From Halomonas almeriensis (lineage in GTDB: Bacteria > Pseudomonadota > Gammaproteobacteria > Pseudomonadales > Halomonadaceae), in NCBI RefSeq assembly GCF_030409235.1, contig NZ_JAUFPO010000014.1:25682-89681 (forward strand): a stretch of 64,000 bases of DNA. The letters are read 5' to 3'. A program made the translations under genes and the position numbers. A model generated the notes under the pieces. It was given only the letters and a program-made list of their open reading frames with translations. It made no database searches and was not told the DNA's origin. Shown one piece after another: positions 9,309 through 17,614 of the stretch (positions are counted from its first letter, which is position 1; each line of letters opens with the position of its first letter).

Positions 9309-9337
9309 CTTGCAATGTCGGGGACTCGCCCCCATCC
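9309..9337 (+). promoter_or_regulatory. Sigma-32 (heat-shock) promoter of lon
   Basis: CTTGCAA (9309-9315), a 14-bp spacer and CCCCATCC (9330-9337) match the RpoH consensus CTTGAAA-N13-15-CCCCATNT with a single mismatch in the first seven bases and one in the -10. It lies 39 bp before the lon ATG. lon is a classic heat-shock gene, so placement and function agree. Confidence 0.75.
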
Positions 9338-9375
9338 CTCGGGTATTCACCCGAACCGTTTGAGGAACGTCTGCG

Positions 9376-11784
9376 ATGCAGCAGAACGCCGAACAGACCC
9401 AGAGTCTGCCCCTTTTGCCGCTGCGGGATGTTGTTGTCTACCCGCAAATGGTCATTCCGTTATTCGTCGGCCGGGAAAAGTCGATCCAGGCGCTCGAGAC
9501 GGCAATGGAAGCCGATAAGCGTGTGCTCCTCGTGGCGCAGCGTGAAGCGAGCAAGGACGATCCGGATAACGAAGACTTGTTTTCCATCGGCACCGTCGCC
9601 GAGATCATGCAGTTGCTCAAGCTGCCTGACGGCACCGTCAAGGTACTGATCGAAGGCGAGTCGCGGGCCGACATCCGTGACATCCAGGTCGCCGAGGAAG
9701 GTTACAGTCGCGCCGAAGTGGTGCTGCGCGAGAGCGAGCCGCTTTCCGAGCGCGAGCAGGAGTCCCTGGTACGCGTGCTGCTCAATCAGTTCGAGCAGTA
9801 CGTGAAGATGTCCAAGAAGGTGCCCAACGAGGTGCTAAACTCGCTGTCGGGCATCGAGGACCCGAGCCGCCTGGTGGATACCATCTGTGCGCACCTGTCG
9901 TTGAAGATCGACGACAAGCAACAACTGCTCGAGATGGATCGCGTGCGCGATCGCGTCGAACACCTCATGGCGCAGATCGAGTCTGAGATCGACCTGCTGC
10001 AGGTTGAGAAGCGCATTCGCTCGCGGGTCAAGGACCAGATGGAAAAGTCCCAGCGCGAGTACTATCTCAACGAGCAGATGAAGGCCATCCAGAAGGAGAT
10101 GGGCGAGCTCGAGAACGTCCCTAATGAGGCAGACAAGTACGAGCAGGCCATCAACGAATCCGGCATGCCCAAGGAGGCCGCCGAGAAGGCCCGTCAGGAG
10201 CTCGGCAAGCTGCGCATGATGTCGCCGTCCTCGGCCGAAGCCACGGTGGTGCGCTCCTACCTGGACTGGCTGACGGCGGTACCCTGGAAGAAGCGCACCC
10301 GGGTGCGCCACGACATTCAGCATGCCCAGAAGGTGCTCGACGAGGATCACCATGGCCTGGAAGAGGTCAAGGAACGCATTCTCGAGTACCTGGCGGTCCA
10401 CAAGCGCGTCAAGAAGCTCAAGGGCCCGGTATTGTGCCTGGTCGGCCCGCCCGGTGTCGGCAAGACATCGCTTGGCCAGTCGATCGCCCGCGCCACCAAC
10501 CGCAAGTACGTGCGCCTGGCACTTGGCGGCGTGCGTGATGAGTCTGAGATCCGCGGTCACCGCCGCACCTACATCGGCTCGCTGCCCGGCAAGATGGTTC
10601 AGCGCATGAGCAAGGCCGGGGTCAAGAATCCGCTGTTCCTGCTCGACGAAGTCGACAAGGTCGGCATGGACCACCGGGGAGACCCCTCGTCGGCTTTGCT
10701 GGAAGTGCTTGATCCCGAGCAGAACGACAAGTTCAGCGACCACTACCTGGAGCTTGATTACGACCTGTCCGAGACCCTGTTCATCTGCACCGCCAACTCG
10801 ATGAACATTCCCGGACCGCTGCTCGACCGCATGGAAGTGATTCGCCTGCCCGGTTACACCGAGGACGAGAAGCTGGCCATCGCGCGTCGCTACCTGGTGC
10901 CCAAGCAGCTCAAGGCCAACGGCTTCAAGGCCGACGAATTGACCTTCTCCGATGAAGCGCTGCTGGAAGTGATTCGCTATTACAGCCGCGAGGCCGGGGT
11001 GCGTGAGCTCGAACGCCAGATCGCCAAGGTTTGTCGCAAGGTGTTGCGCAAGCGCCTCGAGCAGGAAGGTAAGGAAGGGGCCCTGGCACCCGACCACCTC
11101 TCGGCCGCCGACATCGAGGAATATGCCGGCGTGCGTCGTTACAGCTATGGCCTGGCCGACCAAGAAGATCAGGTCGGACGTGTTACCGGCCTGGCCTGGA
11201 CCTCGGTGGGCGGGGAGCTGCTCAACATCGAGTCCGTGGTCACGCCCGGCAAGGGGCGCCTCGACAAGACCGGCTCGCTGGGCGACGTCATGAAGGAATC
11301 CGTCAGTGCCGCCCAGACCGTGGTGCGTGCCCGAGCCATTTCGCTGGGTGTCGACCCGGAGCGCTTCGAAAAGGAAGACCTGCACATCCACGTTCCCGAG
11401 GGCGCCACGCCTAAGGATGGTCCCAGTGCCGGCATCGCTATGGTCACCGCCATGATCTCGGCCTATACCGGTCGTCCGGTGCGCTGTGACGTGGCCATGA
11501 CCGGCGAGGTCAACCTGCGCGGCGAGGTCCTGCCGATCGGTGGACTCAAGGAGAAATTGCTGGCGGCCAGGCGCGGTGGTATAAAGACCGTGCTGATTCC
11601 CGAGGAGAACCGGCGGGATCTCAAGGAAGTGCCGGATAACATCAAGGATGCACTGGATATCAGACCAGTGCGGTGGATCGACGAAGTCCTTGATGTGGCG
11701 TTGACCGAAAAGACAATTTCGGATGACGACGAAACCCGAGCAGAAGAAGTTGCGTCTACTCAATCAATGATCAGTACTCACTGA
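9376..11784 (+). CDS. lon: ATP-dependent Lon protease
   Basis: Homo-oligomeric AAA+ serine protease that degrades misfolded and regulatory proteins in the cytoplasm. At 802 residues it is slightly longer than E. coli Lon (784). The N-terminal substrate-binding LON domain (LPLLPLRDVVVYPQMVIPL) covers about residues 10-200. A coiled-coil follows, then Walker A GPPGVGKTSLGQSIA, Walker B NPLFLLDEVDKVG and the C-terminal protease domain with the Ser-Lys dyad (PKDGPSAGIAM, and the Lys of GGLKEKLLAA). Its position between clpX and hupB matches the E. coli order. A sigma-32 promoter stands directly upstream. Confidence 0.98.
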   Translation: MQQNAEQTQSLPLLPLRDVVVYPQMVIPLFVGREKSIQALETAMEADKRVLLVAQREASKDDPDNEDLFSIGTVAEIMQLLKLPDGTVKVLIEGESRADIRDIQVAEEGYSRAEVVLRESEPLSEREQESLVRVLLNQFEQYVKMSKKVPNEVLNSLSGIEDPSRLVDTICAHLSLKIDDKQQLLEMDRVRDRVEHLMAQIESEIDLLQVEKRIRSRVKDQMEKSQREYYLNEQMKAIQKEMGELENVPNEADKYEQAINESGMPKEAAEKARQELGKLRMMSPSSAEATVVRSYLDWLTAVPWKKRTRVRHDIQHAQKVLDEDHHGLEEVKERILEYLAVHKRVKKLKGPVLCLVGPPGVGKTSLGQSIARATNRKYVRLALGGVRDESEIRGHRRTYIGSLPGKMVQRMSKAGVKNPLFLLDEVDKVGMDHRGDPSSALLEVLDPEQNDKFSDHYLELDYDLSETLFICTANSMNIPGPLLDRMEVIRLPGYTEDEKLAIARRYLVPKQLKANGFKADELTFSDEALLEVIRYYSREAGVRELERQIAKVCRKVLRKRLEQEGKEGALAPDHLSAADIEEYAGVRRYSYGLADQEDQVGRVTGLAWTSVGGELLNIESVVTPGKGRLDKTGSLGDVMKESVSAAQTVVRARAISLGVDPERFEKEDLHIHVPEGATPKDGPSAGIAMVTAMISAYTGRPVRCDVAMTGEVNLRGEVLPIGGLKEKLLAARRGGIKTVLIPEENRRDLKEVPDNIKDALDIRPVRWIDEVLDVALTEKTISDDDETRAEEVASTQSMISTH

Positions 11785-11799
11785 CGTTTTTTTCATCTT

Positions 11800-11825
11800 C
11801 ATGCCGAGGCAAAAAGCCCGGCATG
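11800..11825. repeat. Hairpin after lon
   Basis: CATGCCG pairs with CGGCATG and an inner GGC pairs with GCC around AAAAA. No T-run follows on the plus strand, so it is at best a Rho-independent-like pause or mRNA-stabilising end for lon. Confidence 0.45.
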
Positions 11826-11849
11826 ATGGGGATTATCAGGGATGGTCGC

Positions 11850-11879
11850 TTGACACATCTTTCAGCGCGTTGCTATAAA
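11850..11879 (+). promoter_or_regulatory. Strong sigma-70 promoter of hupB
   Basis: A perfect TTGACA (11850-11855) and TATAAA (11874-11879), or CTATAA one base earlier, are separated by 18 or 17 bp. The transcript would have a leader of about 75 nt before the hupB GTG, fitting the high expression expected of HU. Confidence 0.75.
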
Positions 11880-11961
11880 CTAGCGCTATGCTGTGCTGGC
11901 ACCATTCAGCTGTAAGTCTCGCTGAGTAGAGTTAATTTACGAAACAGTCAAGGGGTGAAGT

Positions 11962-12234
11962 GTGAATAAATCCGAACTGATCGAAGCCATTGCCGCTTCT
12001 GCCGATATCCCCAAAGCCTCTGCATCGCGTGCACTGGATGCGATGGTGGACACCGTGGCAGATAGCCTCAAGAAGGGCGACAGCGTGTCTCTGGTGGGTT
12101 TTGGTACGTTCACAGTCAAGGAACGTGCGGCGCGCACCGGTCGTAACCCGCAGACCGGCGAGCCGATCCAGATCAGTGCCGCCAAGGTGCCGAGTTTCAA
12201 GGCTGGCAAGGCACTCAAGGACTCCGTCAATTAA
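11962..12234 (+). CDS. hupB: DNA-binding protein HU, beta-type
   Basis: Small histone-like protein that bends DNA and compacts the nucleoid. 90 residues, the exact family length. The N-terminal helices ([16 protein letters not shown]), the beta-arm motif [14 protein letters not shown] and the C-terminal [15 protein letters not shown] are all present. The start is GTG at 11962 with AGGGG six bases upstream. Its place between lon and ppiD matches hupB of E. coli rather than hupA. It has its own strong promoter and its own terminator, so it is probably monocistronic. Confidence 0.96.
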   Translation: MNKSELIEAIAASADIPKASASRALDAMVDTVADSLKKGDSVSLVGFGTFTVKERAARTGRNPQTGEPIQISAAKVPSFKAGKALKDSVN

Positions 12235-12275
12235 GGTATCGTCCTGCGTCGATCACCATTGGCTTCGAGTCCTGA

Positions 12276-12310
12276 ACGGGCGCATCGCATCGCGGTGCGC
12301 CCGTTTTTAT
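12276..12310 (+). terminator. Rho-independent terminator of hupB
   Basis: ACGGGCGCA (12276-12284) pairs with TGCGCCCGT (12296-12304), followed by TTTTATC. A textbook intrinsic terminator. Confidence 0.9.
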
Positions 12311-12394
12311 CTTTAACACCCGGGCGAGCCGCCCATACCCTGTCGCAACACGATGCGTTGGCCCGGCCGAGGTCGCCAGGCCTTGCCTGATGCG

Positions 12395-12400
12395 TATAAT
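12395..12400 (+). promoter_or_regulatory. Candidate -10 box of ppiD
   Basis: A perfect TATAAT lies 39 bp before the ppiD ATG and after the hupB terminator. No good -35 is seen 16-18 bp upstream; TTGCCT at 12383-12388 is too close. Activator dependence is possible. Confidence 0.4.
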
Positions 12401-12439
12401 GTTCCGCGATCAGAAACTTTAGATACAGCCGAGGCTTGC

Positions 12440-14260
12440 ATGCTGCAAAGTATTCGTGACCGCTCCGCGAGCTGGGGCGCCAAGATCATCATCGGTGCCG
12501 TGGTGGTTGCCATGGGCCTTTTCGGGGCCGACTCGCTGATTGGCCTGCTGGGCAATGATGGCAACGACGTGGCCACCGTCAATGGCGAGCCCATCCAGCG
12601 TCAGCAGCTGGAGCTAGAGGTTCAGCGTGCCATCCGCAGTGGTCAGGTACCGCCGGACCAGGAACGCGAGCTGCAAGCGCAGATGCTCGACAGCCTGATT
12701 GCCGAGCGTCTGTTGACCCAGTACGCCGAGGAGGGCGGTCTGCACCTCTCCGAGAGCCAGATCGATCAACTGATCGTCAACCTGTCGCAATTCCAGGATC
12801 AGGATGGCAATTTCTCCCAGGAGCTGTTTCAGCGCCGGCTGCGCCAGGCCGGCTTCACGCCGTTGGCTTTCCGCGATCAGTTGCGCTCCGACATGAAGCG
12901 TAACCAGATCCGGCAGGGGCTGGCGACCAGCGAATTCACTCTGGAGACCGAAGAGCAGCGCCTGGCCGCCCTGCAGCGTCAGACCCGCAGCTTCCGCCAC
13001 CATGCCCTGAGCGCGGAGGACCTGGAAAGCCAGCCCGAGGTCAGTGACCAGGAGCGTCAGGCCTATTACGAAGCCAATGCCGAGCAGTATCAGCGTCCCG
13101 AGCAGGTCAAGCTGGCCTATGTACTCGTGGACCGGCAGCGCATGGCGGAGCAGGTCGAACTGAGTGACGACGAGTTGCGTCAGGCCTGGCAGGACGAGGC
13201 CGCCAACGTCGACCGCCGCGTGTCCCACATCATGGTCAACTATGGTGAAGAGCGCACCCAGCAGGAAGCGCGCAAACGCCTCGATCAAGCCCGCCAAGCA
13301 TTGGCTGACGGCGCCGCCTTCGAGGAGCTGGCCGCCGAGTACTCGGATGATGCGTCCACCAGCGAGCAGGGCGGTGACCTGGGGATCATCAGCCGCGGCT
13401 TCTTCGGCGAGGCGTTCGATGACGCTGCCTTCAGTCTCAACGAGGGGCAGGTGTCGGATATCGTCGAGACCGACAGCGCCCTCCACCTGATCAAGGTCAC
13501 CGAGCTCGACCGCCCGTCCTTCGAGGAATCGCGAGAGCGCCTGGCCGAACAGGAGGCCATGCAGCGTGTTTCCAACGACTTCGACGAGCGGGTCCAGCGC
13601 CTGATCGACGAGAGCTTTTCGGCCGAGGACCTGCAGAGTGTCGCCGACTCTCTCGACCTCGAACGTCAGACCACAGACTGGGTGAGTCGCGATGACGTCT
13701 CCGGCGTTCTCTCCGAGCCTGGAGTGATGGACCAGGCCTTTGCGCCGGAAGTCATCGAGGAAGGCTTCAACAGCGACGTCATCGAGCTCGACGAGGACCG
13801 CCGGCTGGTCCTGCGCGCCCTGGATCATCGTGAGGCTGCCACTCTGCCGCTCGAGGACGTGCGCGAGCAGGTGACCCGTGCAGTGCAGGCGCAAAAGACG
13901 GTAGAAGCGCTGCAGGCGCGAGCCGATGAGATGATTGCGCCACTGCGTGCCGGCGAATCGCTCGCGGTCGACTGGCAGCAAGTCGACAGCCTCAGCCGCC
14001 GTGACCAGACCACCGTGGCCCAGCCGGTTGTCAGCCAGGTCTTCAAGCTGGCTCATCCCGAGGGTGAGCAGAGCGTCTACGGCCACGCTGTGGATGGTCA
14101 ACGCGTTGTGCTGATTGCCCTCGACAGCGTCGGCGAAGGCGAAGTCAACGAACAAAGCGAAGCCATGGTCGCGCGTATCGCCAACCAACTCCGCTCCCAG
14201 GCCGCCGTCGAAGGCCTGCTCGAATACCTCCGCGACAACGCCGAAATCGAACGCTTCTAA
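12440..14260 (+). CDS. ppiD: Periplasmic folding chaperone PpiD (SurA-like, parvulin domain)
   Basis: Inner-membrane-anchored periplasmic chaperone associated with SecYEG. The ATG at 12440 gives 606 residues (E. coli 623). A short cytoplasmic N-terminus precedes one membrane segment (IIIGAVVVAMGLFGADSL, about residues 14-31). A SurA-like N-domain follows, and a PpiC/parvulin domain (VSHIMVNYGEE to HLIKVTEL) covers roughly residues 260-350. The long C-terminal domain is helical and acidic. The context lon-hupB-ppiD is conserved. Upstream in-frame codons (from 12353) overlap the likely promoter and are not used. Confidence 0.94.
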   Translation: MLQSIRDRSASWGAKIIIGAVVVAMGLFGADSLIGLLGNDGNDVATVNGEPIQRQQLELEVQRAIRSGQVPPDQERELQAQMLDSLIAERLLTQYAEEGGLHLSESQIDQLIVNLSQFQDQDGNFSQELFQRRLRQAGFTPLAFRDQLRSDMKRNQIRQGLATSEFTLETEEQRLAALQRQTRSFRHHALSAEDLESQPEVSDQERQAYYEANAEQYQRPEQVKLAYVLVDRQRMAEQVELSDDELRQAWQDEAANVDRRVSHIMVNYGEERTQQEARKRLDQARQALADGAAFEELAAEYSDDASTSEQGGDLGIISRGFFGEAFDDAAFSLNEGQVSDIVETDSALHLIKVTELDRPSFEESRERLAEQEAMQRVSNDFDERVQRLIDESFSAEDLQSVADSLDLERQTTDWVSRDDVSGVLSEPGVMDQAFAPEVIEEGFNSDVIELDEDRRLVLRALDHREAATLPLEDVREQVTRAVQAQKTVEALQARADEMIAPLRAGESLAVDWQQVDSLSRRDQTTVAQPVVSQVFKLAHPEGEQSVYGHAVDGQRVVLIALDSVGEGEVNEQSEAMVARIANQLRSQAAVEGLLEYLRDNAEIERF

Positions 14261-14602
14261 ACCGCCTCACGAGCCACGAGACACGAGCCACGAGAGACGA
14301 GCTGCCCGCTACACGCAGCTCGTCTCTCGCCATGCCTCCAACCGCTCGCGGCTCGCACCCCACCACTTCCAGCTTCAGGCTTCCAGCTTTTCCTTCCCCC
14401 TTCCTTCTTCCCTCATCCGACTTTTCACTTACAGCTTAAAGCTTACAGCTTACAGCTTAGCGCTCTGCCCCCCGGCCGCTCCAACACACGCCATTGTCGC
14501 CATGACAGATGCCGCCGGATCGGGCACTGACTAGGCTGGATGTGACAGAATGCATCTTAATAAGTCTCCCAACTCGACCCTAACCGTGCACAGGGGGCCA
14601 TA
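14261..14602. repeat. Heptad-repeat intergenic region
   Basis: No gene is seen. The first part is a run of 7-base words around CACGAGA and CACGAGC, then C/T-rich words like those at 3600-3900. At 14433-14460 there are four contiguous heptads (AGCTTAA, AGCTTAC, AGCTTAC, AGCTTAG). Ordinary sequence resumes at about 14465 and must hold the promoter for the folate genes, though I see no confident boxes. Confidence 0.7.
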
Positions 14603-15073
14603 ATGTATCGAGTGCGTCGCTTTGCGGTTCGCCATGCCCATGCCTTCGAACGCTTGTATGCCGGCCTCGAGGTGGTGCTCAAGCGGTCGGCTCCGCTGCT
14701 TGAGCGTATCGGCTATCAACGTCTCGAGGCGCCGGTGGCATGGCTCGAGAAACACCTCAAGGGCTTTCTCTTCGACTGCCAGATGTGCGGCCACTGCGTG
14801 CTCAGTTCGACGGGCATGTCGTGCCCCATGAACTGTCCCAAGCACTTGCGCAATGGCCCCTGTGGCGGTGTGCGTGAAGATGGCGGCTGCGAAGTCAAGC
14901 CGGAGATGCGTTGCGTCTGGCTGGATGCTTGGGAGGGCAGCCAGCGCATGAAGCACGCCGAGCGTATCGAGGTCGTGCAACTGCCGGTGGATGCCAGCCA
15001 GCAGGGCACCTCCTCCTGGCTCAAGGTGGCACGTGGCGAGCATGGTGCAGGAGGTTCCCATGAAGTTCGATGA
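14603..15073 (+). CDS. Methylenetetrahydrofolate reductase C-terminal-domain protein (MetV-like small subunit)
   Basis: A 156-residue protein of the MTHFR C-terminal-domain type. Its core holds a dense cysteine cluster at about residues 54-97 (DCQMCGHCVLS, MSCPMNCPK, GPCGGV, GGCEVKP and a further C), typical of a metal or iron-sulfur site. The next gene overlaps it by 14 bp and encodes the flavin/folate-binding reductase, so the two probably form one enzyme, as MetF and MetV do in some acetogens. That comparison is to known families; the cofactor here is inferred. Homologous domains are sometimes fused in one polypeptide. Confidence 0.75.
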   Translation: MYRVRRFAVRHAHAFERLYAGLEVVLKRSAPLLERIGYQRLEAPVAWLEKHLKGFLFDCQMCGHCVLSSTGMSCPMNCPKHLRNGPCGGVREDGGCEVKPEMRCVWLDAWEGSQRMKHAERIEVVQLPVDASQQGTSSWLKVARGEHGAGGSHEVR

Positions 15074-16124
15074 CGAACCCGTCCCCGGGTATTCGCTGCC
15101 CGTTCTGCCCGGGCATGTGTCGCCGGGAAGGCTGGAACGGGTACTGCGCGCCGGGCGCTTTGCCGTGACCACCGAGATCAGCCCGCCGGATTCCGCCGAC
15201 CCGGCAGAGGTATTGCAGCGCGCGGCCATCTTCGATGGCTATGTCGACGCCATCAACGCCACCGACGGCTCCGGCGCCAACTGTCACATGTCCAGTGTGG
15301 GCGTGTGCTCGCTGCTCACCCGGGTCGGCTACGCCACCATCCTTCAGATGTCCTGCCGCGATCGTAACCGCATCGCCATGCAGGGCGAGATCCTGGGCGG
15401 AGCCGCCATGGGCGCCTGCAACCTGCTGTGCCTGACCGGCGACGGTGTCCAGGCCGGTGACCACCCAAATGCTCGGCCGGTCTTCGACCTGGATTCCATG
15501 TCCCTACTTAACATTGCCCGAGGCATGCGCGACAACGCCTGTTTCGAGAGTGGGCGGGGAATCGACAGTCCGCCAAGGCTTTTCCTGGGGGCGGCCGAGA
15601 ACCCCTTCGTGCCGCCTCGGCATTTACGCGCCCAGCGGCTGGCCAAGAAGAAGGCCGCCGGTGCCAACTTCATCCAGACCCAGTATTGCTTTGACCCTGC
15701 CACGCTGCGCGACTTCATGGCCGAGGTCGGCGACATGGGGCTACTGGAGGGCCCGGATCGGCTACATGTGCTGGTCGGCATGGGGCCGTTGGCTTCGGCA
15801 CGCAGTGCACGCTGGATCCGCGATCATGTCCCGGGCGTGCATATTCCGGACCATGTCATCCGGCGCCTGGAGGGCGCCCGGGACCAGCGCGAGGAGGGCA
15901 CCCGGCTGTGCCGTGACATTCTCCAGGAAGTGCGCGAGATCGAGGGTGTCAGTGGCGCTCACATCATGGCGTATCGTCAGGAAGGCAAGGTGGCCCGCAT
16001 CATCGAGGAAAGTGGTGTGCTGGAAGGGCGCTCGCCCTGGTACCCAGGACGCGACAATCCGGCAGAGCTTAACCCCGAGGCCGCCAGCGCGGCCGGGCCA
16101 GCGGCCACCGGGTCCGGCTGGTAG
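15060..16124 (+). CDS. metF: Methylenetetrahydrofolate reductase
   Basis: Reduces 5,10-methylene-THF to 5-methyl-THF. The ATG at 15060 has an ideal AGGAGG five bases upstream (15049-15054) and gives 354 residues with a TIM-barrel MTHFR pattern: TTEISPPDSAD near the N-terminus, INATDGSGANCHMS, LLCLTGDGVQAGDH and GANFIQTQYCFDP. It is translationally coupled to the Cys-rich small protein before it. Sequence style differs from E. coli MetF (no FFPP motif), so it is better placed with the bacterial two-component type. The symbol metF is used for the function. No methionine synthase gene is nearby. Confidence 0.8.
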   Translation: MKFDDEPVPGYSLPVLPGHVSPGRLERVLRAGRFAVTTEISPPDSADPAEVLQRAAIFDGYVDAINATDGSGANCHMSSVGVCSLLTRVGYATILQMSCRDRNRIAMQGEILGGAAMGACNLLCLTGDGVQAGDHPNARPVFDLDSMSLLNIARGMRDNACFESGRGIDSPPRLFLGAAENPFVPPRHLRAQRLAKKKAAGANFIQTQYCFDPATLRDFMAEVGDMGLLEGPDRLHVLVGMGPLASARSARWIRDHVPGVHIPDHVIRRLEGARDQREEGTRLCRDILQEVREIEGVSGAHIMAYRQEGKVARIIEESGVLEGRSPWYPGRDNPAELNPEAASAAGPAATGSGW

Positions 16125-16127
16125 CCC

Positions 16128-16895
16128 TTACCGGCTGTGGAGCGGGAAATCGCGCAGCGTCAAGGCTTCGCCTGGCGCCGCGACGATTTCCCAGCCACGG
16201 TCGGGCTGCCAGTCACCCAGTACATAGCGGCGCGCCGGTTGGCCATCCACGTCCAGGTTGTGAACATCGGGGCGATGGGTATGGCCATGAATCAGCGTCG
16301 TCACGCCATGCTGGCGCAGGCTGGCCACCACTTCCTCCGGCGTGACATCCATGATGTCCTCGGCTTTGTTGGAATTGGCCTCACCGGACTGGTCGCGAAG
16401 CTGTCGGGCCAGTTCGATGCGCTCGGTAATCGGCATGGCCAACACCTGTGCCTGCCACTCGGGCTGACGTGACTGGGCGCGAAAGGCCATGTAGGCCTCG
16501 TCACGCGTGCAAAGGCTGTCGCCGTGCATCAGCAGAACCCGCTCATCGCCCAGGGTGACCAGGCTGGGGTCGGGCAGGAGGGTGGCGCCGGCATCGGCGG
16601 CAAAGCGCTCACCGAGCAGGAAGTCGCGGTTGCCGTGCATCAGGTAGATGGCCGTGCCCTGGTCGGCGAGACGCTTGAGCGCCTCGGCAATCCGCCGGGC
16701 GAGCGGCGCGTTGCCGGTCGGGTCGGCATCTCCCAGGTCGAGCAGGTCGTCGCCGATCCAGGCCTCGAAGAAGTCGCCCAGGATGTACAGCGCTTCGGCG
16801 CCTCGGGCCCGTTCGTCCAGCCAGTCGAGAAACCCCTGGGTTATTGCCGGGGCACCGGGATGCAGGTGCAGGTCGGAAATCAGCAGAGTGGCCAT
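16128..16895 (-). CDS. lpxH: UDP-2,3-diacylglucosamine diphosphatase
   Basis: Hydrolyses UDP-2,3-diacylglucosamine to lipid X and UMP in lipid A synthesis, at the inner membrane. 255 residues; E. coli LpxH has 240. The calcineurin-like metal motifs are complete and in order: [46 protein letters not shown] and LIHGHTHRP. It is read after ppiB on the same strand, 72 bp away, an arrangement also seen in E. coli (ppiB-lpxH). Confidence 0.94.
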   Translation of the reverse strand: MATLLISDLHLHPGAPAITQGFLDWLDERARGAEALYILGDFFEAWIGDDLLDLGDADPTGNAPLARRIAEALKRLADQGTAIYLMHGNRDFLLGERFAADAGATLLPDPSLVTLGDERVLLMHGDSLCTRDEAYMAFRAQSRQPEWQAQVLAMPITERIELARQLRDQSGEANSNKAEDIMDVTPEEVVASLRQHGVTTLIHGHTHRPDVHNLDVDGQPARRYVLGDWQPDRGWEIVAAPGEALTLRDFPLHSR

Positions 16896-16967
16896 GTCAG
16901 CGTCCGTGGTTGCCGGATGGTGGGCGGGGAGGAAGACGTCGCGCCTCCCGGTGATCGCGCGTCAGGC

Positions 16968-17471
16968 TCAGCCGGCCGCATTCTGCAGGCGCGCCGTCTT
17001 GAGGACCACGTCCTCGGCGGGCACATCGGCATGCATGCCGCGGCGTGTGGTTTCGACCTTCTTGATGCGCTCGACCACGTCCATGCCCTCGACCACCTCG
17101 GCGAACACGCAGTAGCCCCAACCCTGCAGGTTCTTGCCGCGATGATTGAGAAAGTCGTTGTCGGCCACATTGATGAAGAACTGCGCGGTGGCGGAGTGCG
17201 GGTCCTGGGTGCGGGCCATGGCCAGGGTGCCGACTCGATTGGGCAGGCCGTTATCGGCTTCATTCTCGATGGGGTCGCGGGTCGGCTTCTGGTTGAAGTT
17301 CAGATCGAAGCCGCCTCCCTGCACCATGAAGCCGTCGATCACACGGTGAAAGAGGGTGTTGTCGTAGAAGCCGTCGCGGACATACTGTTCAAAGTTGGCC
17401 GCTGTCTTCGGGGCTTTCTCGTGATTCAGGGCGATGACGATGTCGCCGAAGTTCGTTTCTAGCGTGATCAT
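16968..17471 (-). CDS. ppiB: Cytoplasmic peptidyl-prolyl cis-trans isomerase B (cyclophilin)
   Basis: Cyclophilin-type prolyl isomerase. The ATG at 17471 is preferred because AGGAAA precedes it and it gives 167 residues, near E. coli PpiB (164). Without a signal peptide it should be cytoplasmic. Conserved blocks are [29 protein letters not shown] (catalytic Arg), [21 protein letters not shown] and [17 protein letters not shown]. The frame runs further upstream, but that part lacks family similarity. It shares an operon with lpxH and is divergent from glnS. Confidence 0.95.
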   Translation of the reverse strand: MITLETNFGDIVIALNHEKAPKTAANFEQYVRDGFYDNTLFHRVIDGFMVQGGGFDLNFNQKPTRDPIENEADNGLPNRVGTLAMARTQDPHSATAQFFINVADNDFLNHRGKNLQGWGYCVFAEVVEGMDVVERIKKVETTRRGMHADVPAEDVVLKTARLQNAAG

Positions 17472-17525
17472 GACGATTTCCTGTCGATTGGCCGGATGCC
17501 TTGGCGCCGTGCATGGGCGTGGCGC

Positions 17526-17531
17526 TATAAT
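17526..17531 (+). promoter_or_regulatory. Candidate promoter of glnS-cysS
   Basis: A perfect TATAAT lies 83 bp before the glnS ATG. The best -35 is TTGGCG at 17501-17506, which gives a long 19-bp spacer. Confidence 0.45.
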
Positions 17532-17614
17532 AGCGGTTTTGCGTCGATGCGCGAAGCCGGAATCCCCGGCCACGATCGACAGGCCCGCGTCCAACCAGAG
17601 GTTGCCCAATCAAC

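Noticed and set aside
9835..11763. 642-codon minus-strand frame opposite lon, and similar long antisense frames opposite tig, ppiD, bkdB and the kinase gene
   Set aside because: These are frames expected in GC-rich coding DNA; the plus-strand proteins are unmistakable.
11800..11825. Hairpin after lon as a true terminator
   Set aside because: No T-run follows on the coding strand, so it was kept only as a hairpin.
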